Shown here: one piece after another, positions 12,827 through 24,407 of the stretch | Position numbering within the stretch: the first letter of the stretch is position 1 | Layout of the letters: every line of letters begins with the position of its first letter | Source of the DNA: Apostichopus japonicus | Taxonomy: Eukaryota; Echinodermata; Holothuroidea; Aspidochirotida; Stichopodidae | DNA length: 64,000 nt | Assembly (NCBI RefSeq): GCF_037975245.1 | Contig: NC_092569.1 | Location: 20,577,001-20,641,000, forward strand | Direction of reading: 5' to 3' | Notes under the pieces: model-generated | Seen by the model: only the letters and a program-made list of their open reading frames with translations | Told to the model about the DNA's origin: nothing | The model's database searches: none | Made by a program: the position numbers and the translations under genes

Positions 12827-13918
12827 TTTTGATGCCAAATTTTTACCAAAGTAACCATGTTAGAGCTGTCAGGGATTTATACTTTAATTTTAAGTATCAA
12901 GTTCTTACACCTAAACAAATTTCAGGGTTCTAGCTGTTCTCAATAATAATTTATGAAGTTGTTAAGCTGCTCCGATGTACAAAAGAGGTCATCTTTGACG
13001 GCCAATAACTCAAAAACGCGTCATGGTGAAAAAATCTGATAATTTTTTCTGGAAGAGATATAGTACAACCCTGTTTGTACAAACAATTTCAGGAGGGTGC
13101 TTGCCTTATTTTGAAATGAAATATCCTCAAAGTTTTGGATTTTTACAATAATATCTTCTATTCTTTTTTTTTTAATTTAGGGAAAACATCACCTGAAAGC
13201 CTAGAAAAATACTGTAATGTACAGTACATGTAAAAAAAGGTCACATTGGATGTCTTTGATTTAACTTATTAAAAAACATTCTGCATAGTTTCTCCAAAGA
13301 TAGTAATTTCCATCCATAACATTCACATTCCGTCCGTAACGTTTTCCTAATTCCATCCATAACACAGATGTTTCACTGAACCCCAGTTTATCTATGTGCA
13401 AGAATCTGGTAATTTTTCACTTCATCCTTAATGGCATTGATAACCTTCAGAAGATTACATGCAAATTTTATCACTGAAGTGAACTTTAAAATTGCCAGGA
13501 GATTAATGACATCAGGTAGCGTTATGGACGGAAATAATGATTTTCTTCTCGATTAGCATCTTAATTAGGGATGCCCTACTTAATTTTTCCAAAAACTATT
13601 TTGGAGAGATCAGTACCATAAACAATTATTCAGGTGCAGATTCCTGTGAATTCCATCATTCCTTGCACAAATTTGCACAAGTTCAGTGGCACAAATTGCT
13701 GTTTCCGTCCATAACGCTGGCTTAAGTGCATTGTCGATATAATTAAGCAGTACTCGTTAACAAAGAAACATACAAATTTAATTTTTTTGCCAAGCAAGCT
13801 TAAATTGTTCTTCTTTTGGACAAAACTATCAAAATTGATAACTATGATCATCTAAATTTTAGCCCTGAGGTTGACAGGTTTTGGATCTGACCCATGTATA
13901 GCTGACCATGCAAACTGT

Positions 13919-14017
13919 GTTAAAGGGTGTGAAGACTCACACAAAAAGAAACGTCTAATGCCGGTAATTTGACCTAGTTTCGAATGAGGTGTACCAGAAG
14001 TGTTAAACACCACCAAT
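13919..14017 (+). repeat. dispersed repeat, copy 2 (about 97 bp)
   Basis: Near-identical partner of 2070-2167 in the same orientation, starting 26 bp beyond the right end of the 3.0-kb transposon. Confidence 0.75.
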
Positions 14018-16374
14018 GTGATCACCAAGCAAAAAAAAAATTGAATACCAGCGCTGTATGTATGTTTAAAGTCTGCACATGTACTAGTTAATTGAATATA
14101 TAGCTTGTCCAGAGAACTTACTCTTTAAATAAAGTGCATAAACACATAACAGCATACACAGTTAGCAAAATTTATACCTTTAAACTTCTTTCTTCATCAG
14201 ATTTATTTGTGTAATTAATCAAGCTCGTCAAAATATTATTCATTACCAAAGTATCCAAAAGTTAATTTAACTCCTTTCAAACTGTATTAAAATTGATACA
14301 AAGTTTAATCAACGCTTGTACAGTAACAGTTTATTTACTTACTGTAAGTAGATCCAACTAAGCTTACTATGATACAGTACAAATATAGCTAGTTCAGGAA
14401 ATTGCTCTCTGAGTACATGAAGATGTCAGGAAATTAAAAGGCCCTAGAGGTTGCTCAAATGTCGGAAAATTTGGAAAATTCTAATTTATTAGTACCGTAA
14501 ATTTTTTTCCACACTTTAATTGAAATCAAGGCAAACTTTGAACAATTCAGATGAATTTTTTGACGTCTGGAATAATAACCCACAAATAGTTGTTTTGGAT
14601 CGAACTACTTTTGGGGTTTTGCAGACCATTTTGCTGAGCTAGGACAAGAATAGTTTTAATAAACTTATTAACCATATCCGCAACTCCCGCAAGTATACAG
14701 TACAGAACCTTGTACTGTATCTATAGTACTCCAACTCATACCAAGGGGAATGCTACCTGTACTTTAAACTCTGCCGGGAGTTGTACCAGTTGTCACTACA
14801 AATCAGACCGAAGCAATGTAATACCCTGTTACTTCCTCTACATAATTACAGTACTAGCACTCTACATAGCGATAACCATTAATTTAGCTTATAATACAGA
14901 AGAGTGTACATGTATACAGAAGTTTCCTGGGTCTTCTTTTAGCCCTTCATGCAATACAGGTTACTTCTAAAAGTACAGTATCAATGCACTGTGCAGTATA
15001 TGAACACAAATTGTCACACAAAAATTTGGTTGCATAAAATATCAACGGTTTTCTCCAATTAAAGGATGACTTTAGGCAGAATGTTAGTCCCGAAGAATCA
15101 TAGTCCAAGAAGGACGAACAATTTGAGTGACAACAGTAATTTACAGAGTATAAAACTCTACTTATCGAGATATTCACGGTCTTTAAATTTGCTTAATTAG
15201 CGTATCTGGAATTGCTCCTTTAAGGCTACTGTTAACTGATGGTGACATCACCTCCTCAGTGCAGGCATTAATGTTAATGTTACTCAATTGTATTACTGTA
15301 TACATCATGTTCACATGAAATCAGCTAATGTCTTACATGTTCTTTCAACTTCATTTTGAGAGTTGAACAGTTATTTCTCACCAAAAAAAAGGGGGTGAAA
15401 AAACTACATTGAACTGATGGCAATGCTGTTTAGCAGTCCACAACATATATTTAAACTAATGTTAAATGTTAGGCACATAGGCAGATACATGATGCATTGG
15501 AAAATAATGTTTATGTGCAGTATGAAATTTAAACCTTTCCCACCAAAAGTAAGTGATAAACAAAGTATAACATTTCGCAGAATCATAAATAAGCAGCAAG
15601 GCCTACTGTGATGTCTCAAACAATTCCAAAGAACATTGGCAAACAAAGTTTACGAAGGTACAATAGCTTGACTTCTGTAACATTAGGGCTCCTCTAGTAC
15701 TACTAAGCATATATACTATGTACAGTAGTCAGGTGTATGTGAGTCCAAAGCCTACAGTATACAGTACCTCACTGCTACTTTGCAGTGCTACTCGATAAGG
15801 GTGACTTTCTACATTTCCCAATTACTGTATTTATGTTGTCTTTTAGATGCAGAATGGTGCACAAAAAATATTGAGCACTATTACTTCATTTAACTGCATA
15901 GATATAAGTGATCTTATGCAATGAATATCTATAGGTTGACAAAGCATAGAATCTTCCAATCACAACTGCTGTTGAGTGAAAAACTTTGCTATAGATCATG
16001 GCAGCGATAACAGCAAACTAGTCTCAAAATTCCTTAAATTAACATTATCATATTTTTTTAATTATGACTGATGGCATGTAGGAAATGCCTTACATAATAA
16101 TGTATGTTGTCAAAACTGTTTTACCGAATTGACAGATTAATCGTGTATTGTGGATTTGATTTTCTGTTTATCAACTCTAAAGGGACCATCTTATGTCATT
16201 AACCCATGAATTTTAATATGAAAAAAATTTGACATAAAATATGGTTACATTGTTAAAGGTTTGTTTAGTATATATTTAACACTCAATCTTAACTTCAGAT
16301 GGGGATGTCCACATGTGTATTGTTAGTACTTAGTCCACTTGGGCCGCTACTGTTGTACTGTACAATACTCTACT
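14018..16374. other. kinase intron, no feature seen
   Basis: AT-rich intron sequence. A DYD-like stretch on the minus strand near 15100 was tested as an SH3 exon and rejected. Nothing else is recognised. Confidence 0.4.
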
Positions 16375-16765
16375 CAGTGGCGGAGCTAGGGGTATTGGTC
16401 AGGAGGGGCGAGAATGGTCTGTAGTGGCCGCTGCGCTTTCGACACTTTCTTTGCGGAGCGCCACCACAGGTTGGCGCGTAGCATACAGAAATTGTTTGAG
16501 TAAAGATACTCCCTAGATCGCCGGAAATGACCCTTTCCAGGCCTGGCTAATGTGCAGATAAACGAAGAATAAATAGGTGTCATCGCCAAATTACACCAAA
16601 AAAATGTGACAAATGGCAATAGGTAGATGAGAGCGCAATGAAAAAGTCAAATAATCGCGAATAGTCAAAAGTGGTAAAGAGCTGAAAAGGGCGCCAGTAG
16701 TCCATTTGAGTCCGTCAGGGGGGGGCATCCGCCCCCCCCCTGACTGTATGGACGCTCCGCCACTG
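16375..16765. mobile_element. hAT-type short non-autonomous element
   Basis: Terminal inverted repeat CAGTGGCGGAGC at both ends. The flanking 8-bp direct repeats ACTCTACT (16367-16374) and AATCTACT (16766-16773) match at 7 of 8 bases. At 391 bp it has no transposase and is a MITE-size element. A block around 16450-16520 (GCGGAGCGCCACCA, GGTTGGCGCG) recurs at about 21960-22040. G/C runs sit near the right end. Confidence 0.75.
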
Positions 16766-17693
16766 AATCTACTGTGTACATAGGTATTGCCTAAAGTGTA
16801 TTACATAGCCATCATGATATTGATGTTCAATGAACTTTCTTAACTGTTTTTAAGAATTAATGAACACACATATTATGCATGCCTTTAAACACATTACGTA
16901 CTGTACTTCGAAGTCTCAAAATGTTTCATATAATAAATTGTTATTTTAGATTTTAAATGATGTTAAATTCTCTGTGTGATTATAATTGCTCAGTGAAGTT
17001 TGTGAACTATCTCCTCACATAAAGACTTACTGTACATTTGTAATGCATTTGCAGATAGCCAACCATTTTACACAGTTAATTCCCATTGAGATTGGTAATT
17101 GACAAAACTCAGTTTTCAACTGAAACTTGCTTCAAGTTCTCCAAAGTACTGCTTTCCTCATTCTGTGAAATGTTTGCAACGATAGCCTCGCTTATATTGG
17201 GGTTGGACTAGTCCACGAGTCACTCGCCAAATTGTCGAGCGTAGTGCATTTTCTATTCGCCAATGGCAAGTTGGTGACTGTATTTGTCAATGCCTGATCG
17301 ATACTGCACATAGCTCAAAACTTACTCTACAGGTACTTGGATATTATGAGCAGTGGTACCATCTCCAACTTATATACATGAATGGCAAAGTTTTGTTGGA
17401 CATTAACAACAAGGAACAATTATCAATTGATGAAAAAATACTCTTTGACAAATGCCTGTGGAATGTCCGCAGATCTGAAAAAAAAGGTAGATAGCAAGTC
17501 ACCCCCGAGTTATAGGGACATTGGGGTGCAGTCTTGACAGTTACCAATTTACCTGCAGTGGGTACAGGAACAATCGAAAGTTTGTTTGTGGATAGGATAA
17601 AGGTGAAAAGAGGAATGTCAGCTGTACAATTATGTGACATACACAAAGATTCAAATTTTGCCAAGAATACATTGGAAATAAAATGACATTTTC
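16766..17693. other. kinase intron, no feature seen
   Basis: AT-rich sequence between two hAT-type elements, with no exon recognised. Confidence 0.4.
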
Positions 17694-18151
17694 TAGGGAT
17701 GCACCGGATCCAAATTTTTGGATCTGGCCGGAACCGGATTTTGCCGGATAGTACTGTACATGAAATCCGGACCGGATTTTTTCATTACACAAAAGAAATC
17801 ATTAATAAGAAACTTAGAAGTATGAAACAAGGAGCAAATCTTAGGTGACGTATACGCATATTATAAAGAAGGTGAAATTAAGACCCCATTTATGAGATTA
17901 AATATAAATTAAACATGTTAAACCTAATTTTTCCTTACTTTGAATGTTTTTATTAATTTTTGGAAATAGTTTATATTGATTTAAGTTAATACCAACACCT
18001 TAAGGAATAATTCAGGCCAGATTTTGAAAAAGATCCAGCCAGATTTTGAAAAAGTTCCGGCCGGATTTTGAAAAATATCTGGCCGGAACCGGATAATTGC
18101 TCACTATCCGGCCGGATAGTCTGGCCGGACCGGATATCCGGTGCATCCCTA
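17694..18151. mobile_element. hAT-type MITE with perfect 8-bp target duplication
   Basis: It starts TAGGGATGCACCGGAT and ends ATCCGGTGCATCCCTA, inverted copies of each other. It is flanked by ACATTTTC at 17686-17693 and 18152-18159. The TAGGGNTG-type terminus and 8-bp duplication are hallmarks of hAT transposons. The 458-bp body has GGCCGGAT-rich subterminal repeats and no long reading frame, so it depends on a transposase made elsewhere. It lies 38 bp from the first coding exon of the kinase gene, inside intron 1. Confidence 0.92.
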
Positions 18152-18189
18152 ACATTTTCGCCTTTTTCCACTGAGTACTAGATACTTAC

Positions 18190-18296
18190 CAAGAGGAGGC
18201 GGGAGTGGAGGAGGAGCTGGTGTAGGACCACGATCTTTGGTACTGCTACTCCGAGGTCTCGGTGGAGCAGTTTCTTTGCTACCAAGACATCCCATC
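18190..18296 (-). CDS. Src-family tyrosine kinase, first coding exon (myristoylation/unique region)
   Basis: Reading from ATG at 18295, the exon encodes MGCLGSKETAPPRP, a Ser/Thr/Lys stretch, then a proline-rich PAPPPLPPPL end. Gly2 and Cys3 match the N-myristoylation and palmitoylation signal of Src-family kinases, which anchors them to the inner plasma membrane. The unique region is short and Pro-rich. A TTTTCAG acceptor lies one base before the ATG, so a separate 5'UTR exon must lie upstream. The donor is GTAAGTATC, leaving phase 1, which joins in frame to 6463-6565. The substrate (protein tyrosines) follows from the family; kinase exons are outside the window. The paralogue (Src, Fyn, Yes or Lck-like) cannot be fixed from these exons. 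Confidence 0.9.
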
Positions 18297-20772
18297 CTGA
18301 AAATATTTAAACCCCAAGTGAGCAGTAGAGGCTTGCTGTTGACTGCCAAAGAAACTTGTCAGTACACACCACTTCTGAATGCAGGTTCTGATTCAAGAAT
18401 AGGAAGAATTCTCTCTGACAGTATTTCCTGCGACGAAAAACAATTATAAATAAAGTAATATGATCAGTACAGCACAAAATGGTGCACTTATACTCAGCAA
18501 ACATTAATCTTGCAAAAATGATCATGGGAACAGCCCAAATTAGTACTTAAAACAGATACACTTACCTGTTTAACTACTAATTTTGGTTGGTCCATCTGGT
18601 ACCCGTTCATTTATCTACAAAACCCGAAGTCTGTTATTGTATAGTAGAGGCAGATGGGTACATGTATATATCTTTTCAATTTGAACAATGGGAGATCGGT
18701 TACACTTGGCAAAAGTCAATTACACAGCTTCTTACTTGTAAGAAAGTTACTAAATACCTACAGCACCACACTACCAGTCTTTTCATGACTGTGCCTATCC
18801 CTTGAATCTACGTACTTTCCTATTGGTGTGCATACAGCTACAGTACTGTATGCAACCAGTGCTCCAGGAGGTTGTGGCTAAATAATGTATACGTTAGTTG
18901 GTAACTGGAGAACCTAGCCTAATAAATAATAATAACAATATTCAGTGCAGTTAATTGTACCACTCTTAAGAGACCACAAACGTATTAGAAGCCCGCAAGG
19001 GGTGATGGATAACAACTTTCACGTGGCGTGGCTTCCAATTCAACATTTTAACTCAAATTTGGAATCTTTTCAATTTAGAAACTCATTTTCAGATGGGAAA
19101 ATCACAGATTGCTCATGGGCGAAAAACCCAACTTACTTTGACCCGGCCGGGAATCAAACACCTCGGCCACAGCACCGCACTCAGTATAGCCATTCCTAAT
19201 TGTTAAACAGTGATATCTATAGTGGAATACTGAGCTACAGTAGTTATCTTGTAGAGCTACCTGTAGCCTAGCTAGTGTCTACAATGTTAAGACCTACCAA
19301 TTATCATACAAACTCATCCACTTTGATTCAAAAGTATGAATGCTGATTATTTTTTAATAGGCTACCTACAGTAATAATTACTAATATGTTTCATAGCAAA
19401 ATCTTTCAAGTAAATGTTACTCTGTGTCAATTGTTTGGAAATTTGAAAGGAAGAACATAGTCTACAGTATGCTGTTATATTCCCAATGATACATAAGTGC
19501 TAGCGCCAGGAACTGCACCTTTGAACAAGATATCAGCAGCACCGATCCATAACTAGAACTACGTTTCCAAATGCACTGCGATGTTCTGACCATTCAACTT
19601 CTGACACTAAGTAATTAGGCTATATATTGTAAGTTATGTACAGGACAAAAAAGTTCATAGCATCCTAAAAGAGCATCACACACTACAAGACATACTGTAG
19701 GTTAGGCCTACTTATAGCAGTCAAATTTGTGCTCTACTGTTAGGCCCGGGCCTGTTCCATCTTACAATTGGCATTTCCCGTAACAGTACGTCTAGGCCTA
19801 GCGTATGTTAAGTGGAAATTGACTAAGGACCCTAACTGCGGTAGGGTTGTTACTCCTACCGTTAGCTAAGGAAACGCTACCTTAGGCTAATGTAGGCCTA
19901 GCCATATCCTGAACTCCACTTTCGTATCACTCACCAAAATGCTCTGGTTGAATCAACTAATTTTTTCTTCAGTCGTATTATGACTTAATCATAAATTCTC
20001 ATCAAATTCATGTCGATTTCCTGCAATAATGCACATAAACTGTCTAAGCGAAGTATCCTTGGACTGACACATGTGGGTATTTCATGCTAAAATGATAGCA
20101 ACCTTCCCCGTTGACTAAGAACAAGAACCCACATAGATGTACTGTAAGCACCGTGTTAAACGCGAGGCTACACCAACAAGTTCCGGTAGTACATGAAAAC
20201 TTTTTTGTTGACACAATCACTGTGCTGCATAAGTCGTGTACACCATGGATAGGTAAAGTTTGTCGGGGAGTTCCGGGATATTATTGAGGACGCTGGTCAT
20301 TTTCATTGCGCAGAGCCGTAGGACTCATATATTTTGAATACTGATTGAGAAAGGATACAGCAAGAGTCGAACCATTAAAGGAGTATTCCAGTGGCATAAA
20401 AACTGTTACACCAACCGTAAGAGGAAAAAATATGTAAAATTGTCGGTCAAGATCCCCGTTTCAATATCTTGTTCCTTATATTCGACATTTGGTTGACTGA
20501 ATGTTACTATTTTCTTTGGAGAAATATCTTTACCCTCTGTGCATTAGTGATATGAATATTATAAAAATGAAAAAAAAAACAAACAGACAAACAACAATAA
20601 CAGCTGAATTGACGTGATGACAACATTCACTCCCAATGTTGTAAGATTCATGATCAACATTTTCTGCACCAATTTATTACAAATCATCTTTGTTAAAAAA
20701 GTTGAAAAGGTGTGGTTAATAGGTGACCTGAGATACAGAAAAGTTCAAGCAGTTTCTTTAAGCTATATTATG

Positions 20773-20773
<1 letters not shown>
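18297..20773 (-). promoter_or_regulatory. upstream region of the kinase gene, with candidate 5'UTR exon donor
   Basis: The first coding exon has an acceptor before its ATG, so a non-coding exon is needed upstream. A GTGAGTGATA donor on the minus strand at about 19930 could end it; the transcribed sequence would extend rightward from 19931. The 19700-20300 stretch is less AT-rich than its surroundings, as promoters often are. No TATA box or start site is assigned. Confidence 0.3.

Positions 20774-20816
<43 letters not shown>
20774..20816. repeat. (TA)n microsatellite
   Basis: An uninterrupted TA dinucleotide run of about 43 bp. Confidence 0.95.
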
Positions 20817-20818
<2 letters not shown>

Positions 20819-21335
20819 CAATTAAGCTATATTAGGTTATATGTAGTGATAATGTTAAAATTTATTGAGAAAAATGATAATTTTATACTATTCATTTATA
20901 AAAACCATGAACCTCGTGTATGGTTAATCTTTATCTAGACTATACTTCAACCAGGCTAATTTGGTCAACAATCAGTGCTTTGGGGTGGGGGGGGGGTACT
21001 GGTGTGTCAAACTCTAACAGGTTTTGGCTGAAATGTAAGCTAATTAGGCTAAGCGTGTATACATGCAATGATATAGGTATATTCCTGCCCTAGTCACTTG
21101 TAAGTTTAATCCACATGAGAAATGTAAAAAATGAAACACCAAATATAGTTGGTGTTTTTTGGGCAGTTCAGTTTTTTGAGATTTACACCAATTTCATGAT
21201 CTGCTGTGCCTAAAATGGAAATATAATCTGCCTAACTTACAGTGCTCCAAAACCTACTTTTGGGGAGTATAATCGTAGTATAAGAACAGTACGTATGAGA
21301 TGTAATATCCAAAAATTCATATTCATGTCTGTTTT
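20817..21335. other. intergenic, no feature seen
   Basis: AT-rich spacer with one G-run near 20986-20995. No gene recognised. Confidence 0.4.
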
Positions 21336-21421
21336 ATATTGCAAGGAGTGTTAGGGGTGCAAAGCTGTGACCTAGTTATAACTAGGTCACAGCTTTTCAC
21401 TCCTAACACTCCTTGCAATAT
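21336..21421. repeat. 86-bp near-perfect palindrome
   Basis: Two arms of about 43 bp, beginning ATATTGCAAGGAGTG and meeting at CTAGTTATAACTAG, are inverted copies with about two mismatches and no spacer. It can form a long hairpin or cruciform. It is the sort of sequence left by a foldback element; no target duplication was found. Confidence 0.85.
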
Positions 21422-21825
21422 GCATAGCAGGGACTCCCTATGGCATTCAATTTCTGAACATTCAAAAAGGGACACATTTACAGTTTTCATAGGAGATGTC
21501 ACTGCCCTATCATATCTCTTCAAAGAGGAATGTTTACAAGGGTACATAAACTGGTAAGTATATAAACATGGTTCAAACTCAAATAAAGACCTTTGGAATT
21601 AATTTTGTGTTACTTTTAAAATATTTTCTAACTAATGTGACCACCAGTTAATTTATTGGTGTACAAATATTAAAACCTCTTATAACGGCTACTATCAACT
21701 TCGTTGAAGGAATGAAAAAATACCAGATATTTCCGAAACCGAACACTACACACATCTACAGTTTGGAGGCTGTTTATCCCGGAACGCCATCCCGAAATAA
21801 ATAACTATATTGTGCAATGCTCCAC
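21422..21825. other. intergenic, no feature seen
   Basis: AT-rich spacer; nothing recognised. Confidence 0.35.
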
Positions 21826-22746
21826 CAGTGGCGTAACGATGAGCTTGGGAAGGGGCCCCCTATCAAGAGGTCCAAGTAAGGACGTCCGCAGAAATGTTTA
21901 CAAGGGGGAGGGGGATCAGTAGGTCACATAGGTGTAACACACTACTTGATACTAATTAAGCGGAGCGCCACCATCGGTTGGCGCGAAGCGTACGACGATT
22001 TTTTGCCAAAAAATACTCCTAGATCGTCGGAAAAGACACTTCCCGTTCAAGTTGCATTTACACATCGGTTATTTTGAAATCTCATGTCTTAGGATTCTGA
22101 CTTTCAATAATTTCAGTAATGCATTATGGGTCCGTATGCAATGAACATAACTAGAGAACAGTTGGTTGGTGGAAATCATTGAAATGTCAAATGCTTAACT
22201 TTTTTTTAATTTTTGATTTCCAAGGGGGGGGGTGGGCAAGTGCCCCTGTATGGAGTATAATGGAGACTACTGTACAAATATAGTAATCAAACCTAAGCAT
22301 TTTTATTCTTACCTTTTATTATTATATATATATAAAAACCCTGTCTTCTTTTTCAAATGAACGCAGTTTAAAGTCTGTTGGGTGATGGGTTATTGCTTTA
22401 GAATTTTTCAAAAAATTATATGTCCCGATGTTGTACTCAGTACAGCATTGGCTGGAATTGGGTTTTAAATTATGTACTTTGTTTTCATTATAATAATAAA
22501 TAACACAACTATAGCTCGATACAGGCATTAATACCCAATTAGCCCATGATCATGATGTCCGTATTCCGTAACACGTGATAATATGTATATTGTCTTGTTC
22601 AGTCTTGCATGAGATTTCTTTCCCAGTAAAACGGGCCCTCCCTATCCAAAGAGGTACCCTTTTTCTGTGCATCAGTATAGCGGGGGACCCCTTTTGGTCG
22701 GGGCCACCGGCTCAGCACGTTCCGAGACCATAGGAGTTACGCTACT
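21826..22746. mobile_element. degenerate hAT-like element
   Basis: The left end is CAGTGGCGTAAC. The right end reversed reads AAAGTAGCGTAAC, matching at 10 of 11 bases after the first position. Inside, about 21960-22040 repeats the GCGGAGCGCCACC and GGTTGGCGCG blocks of the element at 16375, which suggests nested or related elements. No exact 8-bp target duplication was found, so the ends are approximate. Confidence 0.45.
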
Positions 22747-23679
<933 letters not shown>

Positions 23680-23861
23680 TAAGTGAGAGAGGGGAAATGG
23701 GAACGTGAAAATGGGGTTGTCGGTGTAAGGGGTTGGGTGAGGCGCTAGGCCCCTCCGTAATCCTCGATCCGTCACTGGCTACCCTGTGTATATAATAGTG
23801 ATCAGCGCTGTAATTATTACTGTTCCTCTTCTCTTCCCAGTGTCTTGGCGTTTATCTTCTA

Positions 23862-23975
23862 CTCCCGTCTTTTCTCCTTGTTCTCTCTTTCTTTTTCTTT
23901 TCCCTTCCTTCCTCTCCTTCCTCCTCATTCCCCCCCCCCCCTCTTTTCCCTTTTGCTTCTTTTTTTCGCTCTTTT
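23862..23975 (+). repeat. polypyrimidine tract
   Basis: An almost pure C/T stretch of more than 100 bp with a C-run near 23930-23942. Such tracts can adopt triplex structures; no function is inferred. Confidence 0.85.
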
Positions 23976-24067
23976 TCTTACCCGGCGGGCGCGCGCCCCC
24001 AACTTCCCCCTGGAAACGCGCCTGATTAAGTTACAAGTAGTTGCATTTAAACAACACCCTTTGTGTT

Positions 24068-24407
24068 CATTGAGAATTAAAGATGCAAGAATGCTTGCAG
24101 ACAATGATATAGGCTGTTAGCCAAGCAAATCACAAGAAATTTAGAAACCACCAAATGTTGATTATTTTTAGAATGAAAATCTCTGTAATGGAAATGTTGT
24201 TAACAAAGTACTTGCATTGATTATTATGATTATTTTTTTCATTGAGAACTATAGATGCAAGAATGCTTGCAGACAATGATATGGGCTATTAGCCAAGTAA
24301 ATCACAAGAAATTTAGAAACCACCATTGACTATTTTAAGCATGAACATCTCTGTAATGGAATTGTTGTTAACAAAGTACTTGCATTGATTGTTATGATTT
24401 ATTTGTT
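24068..24407. repeat. 172-bp tandem duplication
   Basis: 24068-24239 and 24240 to about 24407 are direct copies with scattered differences. Shared blocks include GATGCAAGAATGCTTGCAG, ATCACAAGAAATTTAG and AACAAAGTACTTGCATTG. Confidence 0.9.

Larger units (their letters stand above)
10878..13893. mobile_element. 3.0-kb DNA transposon with subterminal repeats
   Basis: The ends are inverted copies of GGGTCAGATCCAAAACCT (18 of 18 identical), flanked by the 4-bp direct repeat ATGT at 10874-10877 and 13894-13897. Inside are 11 copies or near copies of GTTATGGACGGAA. Six are in plus orientation at the left: 10904, 11069, 11260, 11281, 11435 and 11449. Five are at the right: 13308, 13328 and 13351 reversed, 13521 forward, 13703 reversed. 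Such arrays are typical transposase-binding sites. The only protein trace is the minus-strand fragment at 11990-12253, so the copy is probably non-autonomous. The superfamily is not assigned. Confidence 0.8.

Noticed and set aside
14947-15177. Minus-strand FLDYDSSGLTF stretch considered as the missing SH3 exon
   Set aside because: The spacing does not fit an SH3 domain, and the correct exon was found at 6463-6565 with matching phases.
19130-19200. tRNA-like segment with a B-box-like GTTTGATTCC on the minus strand
   Set aside because: The B box is imperfect, and no A box or tail could be placed, so a second SINE is not supported.
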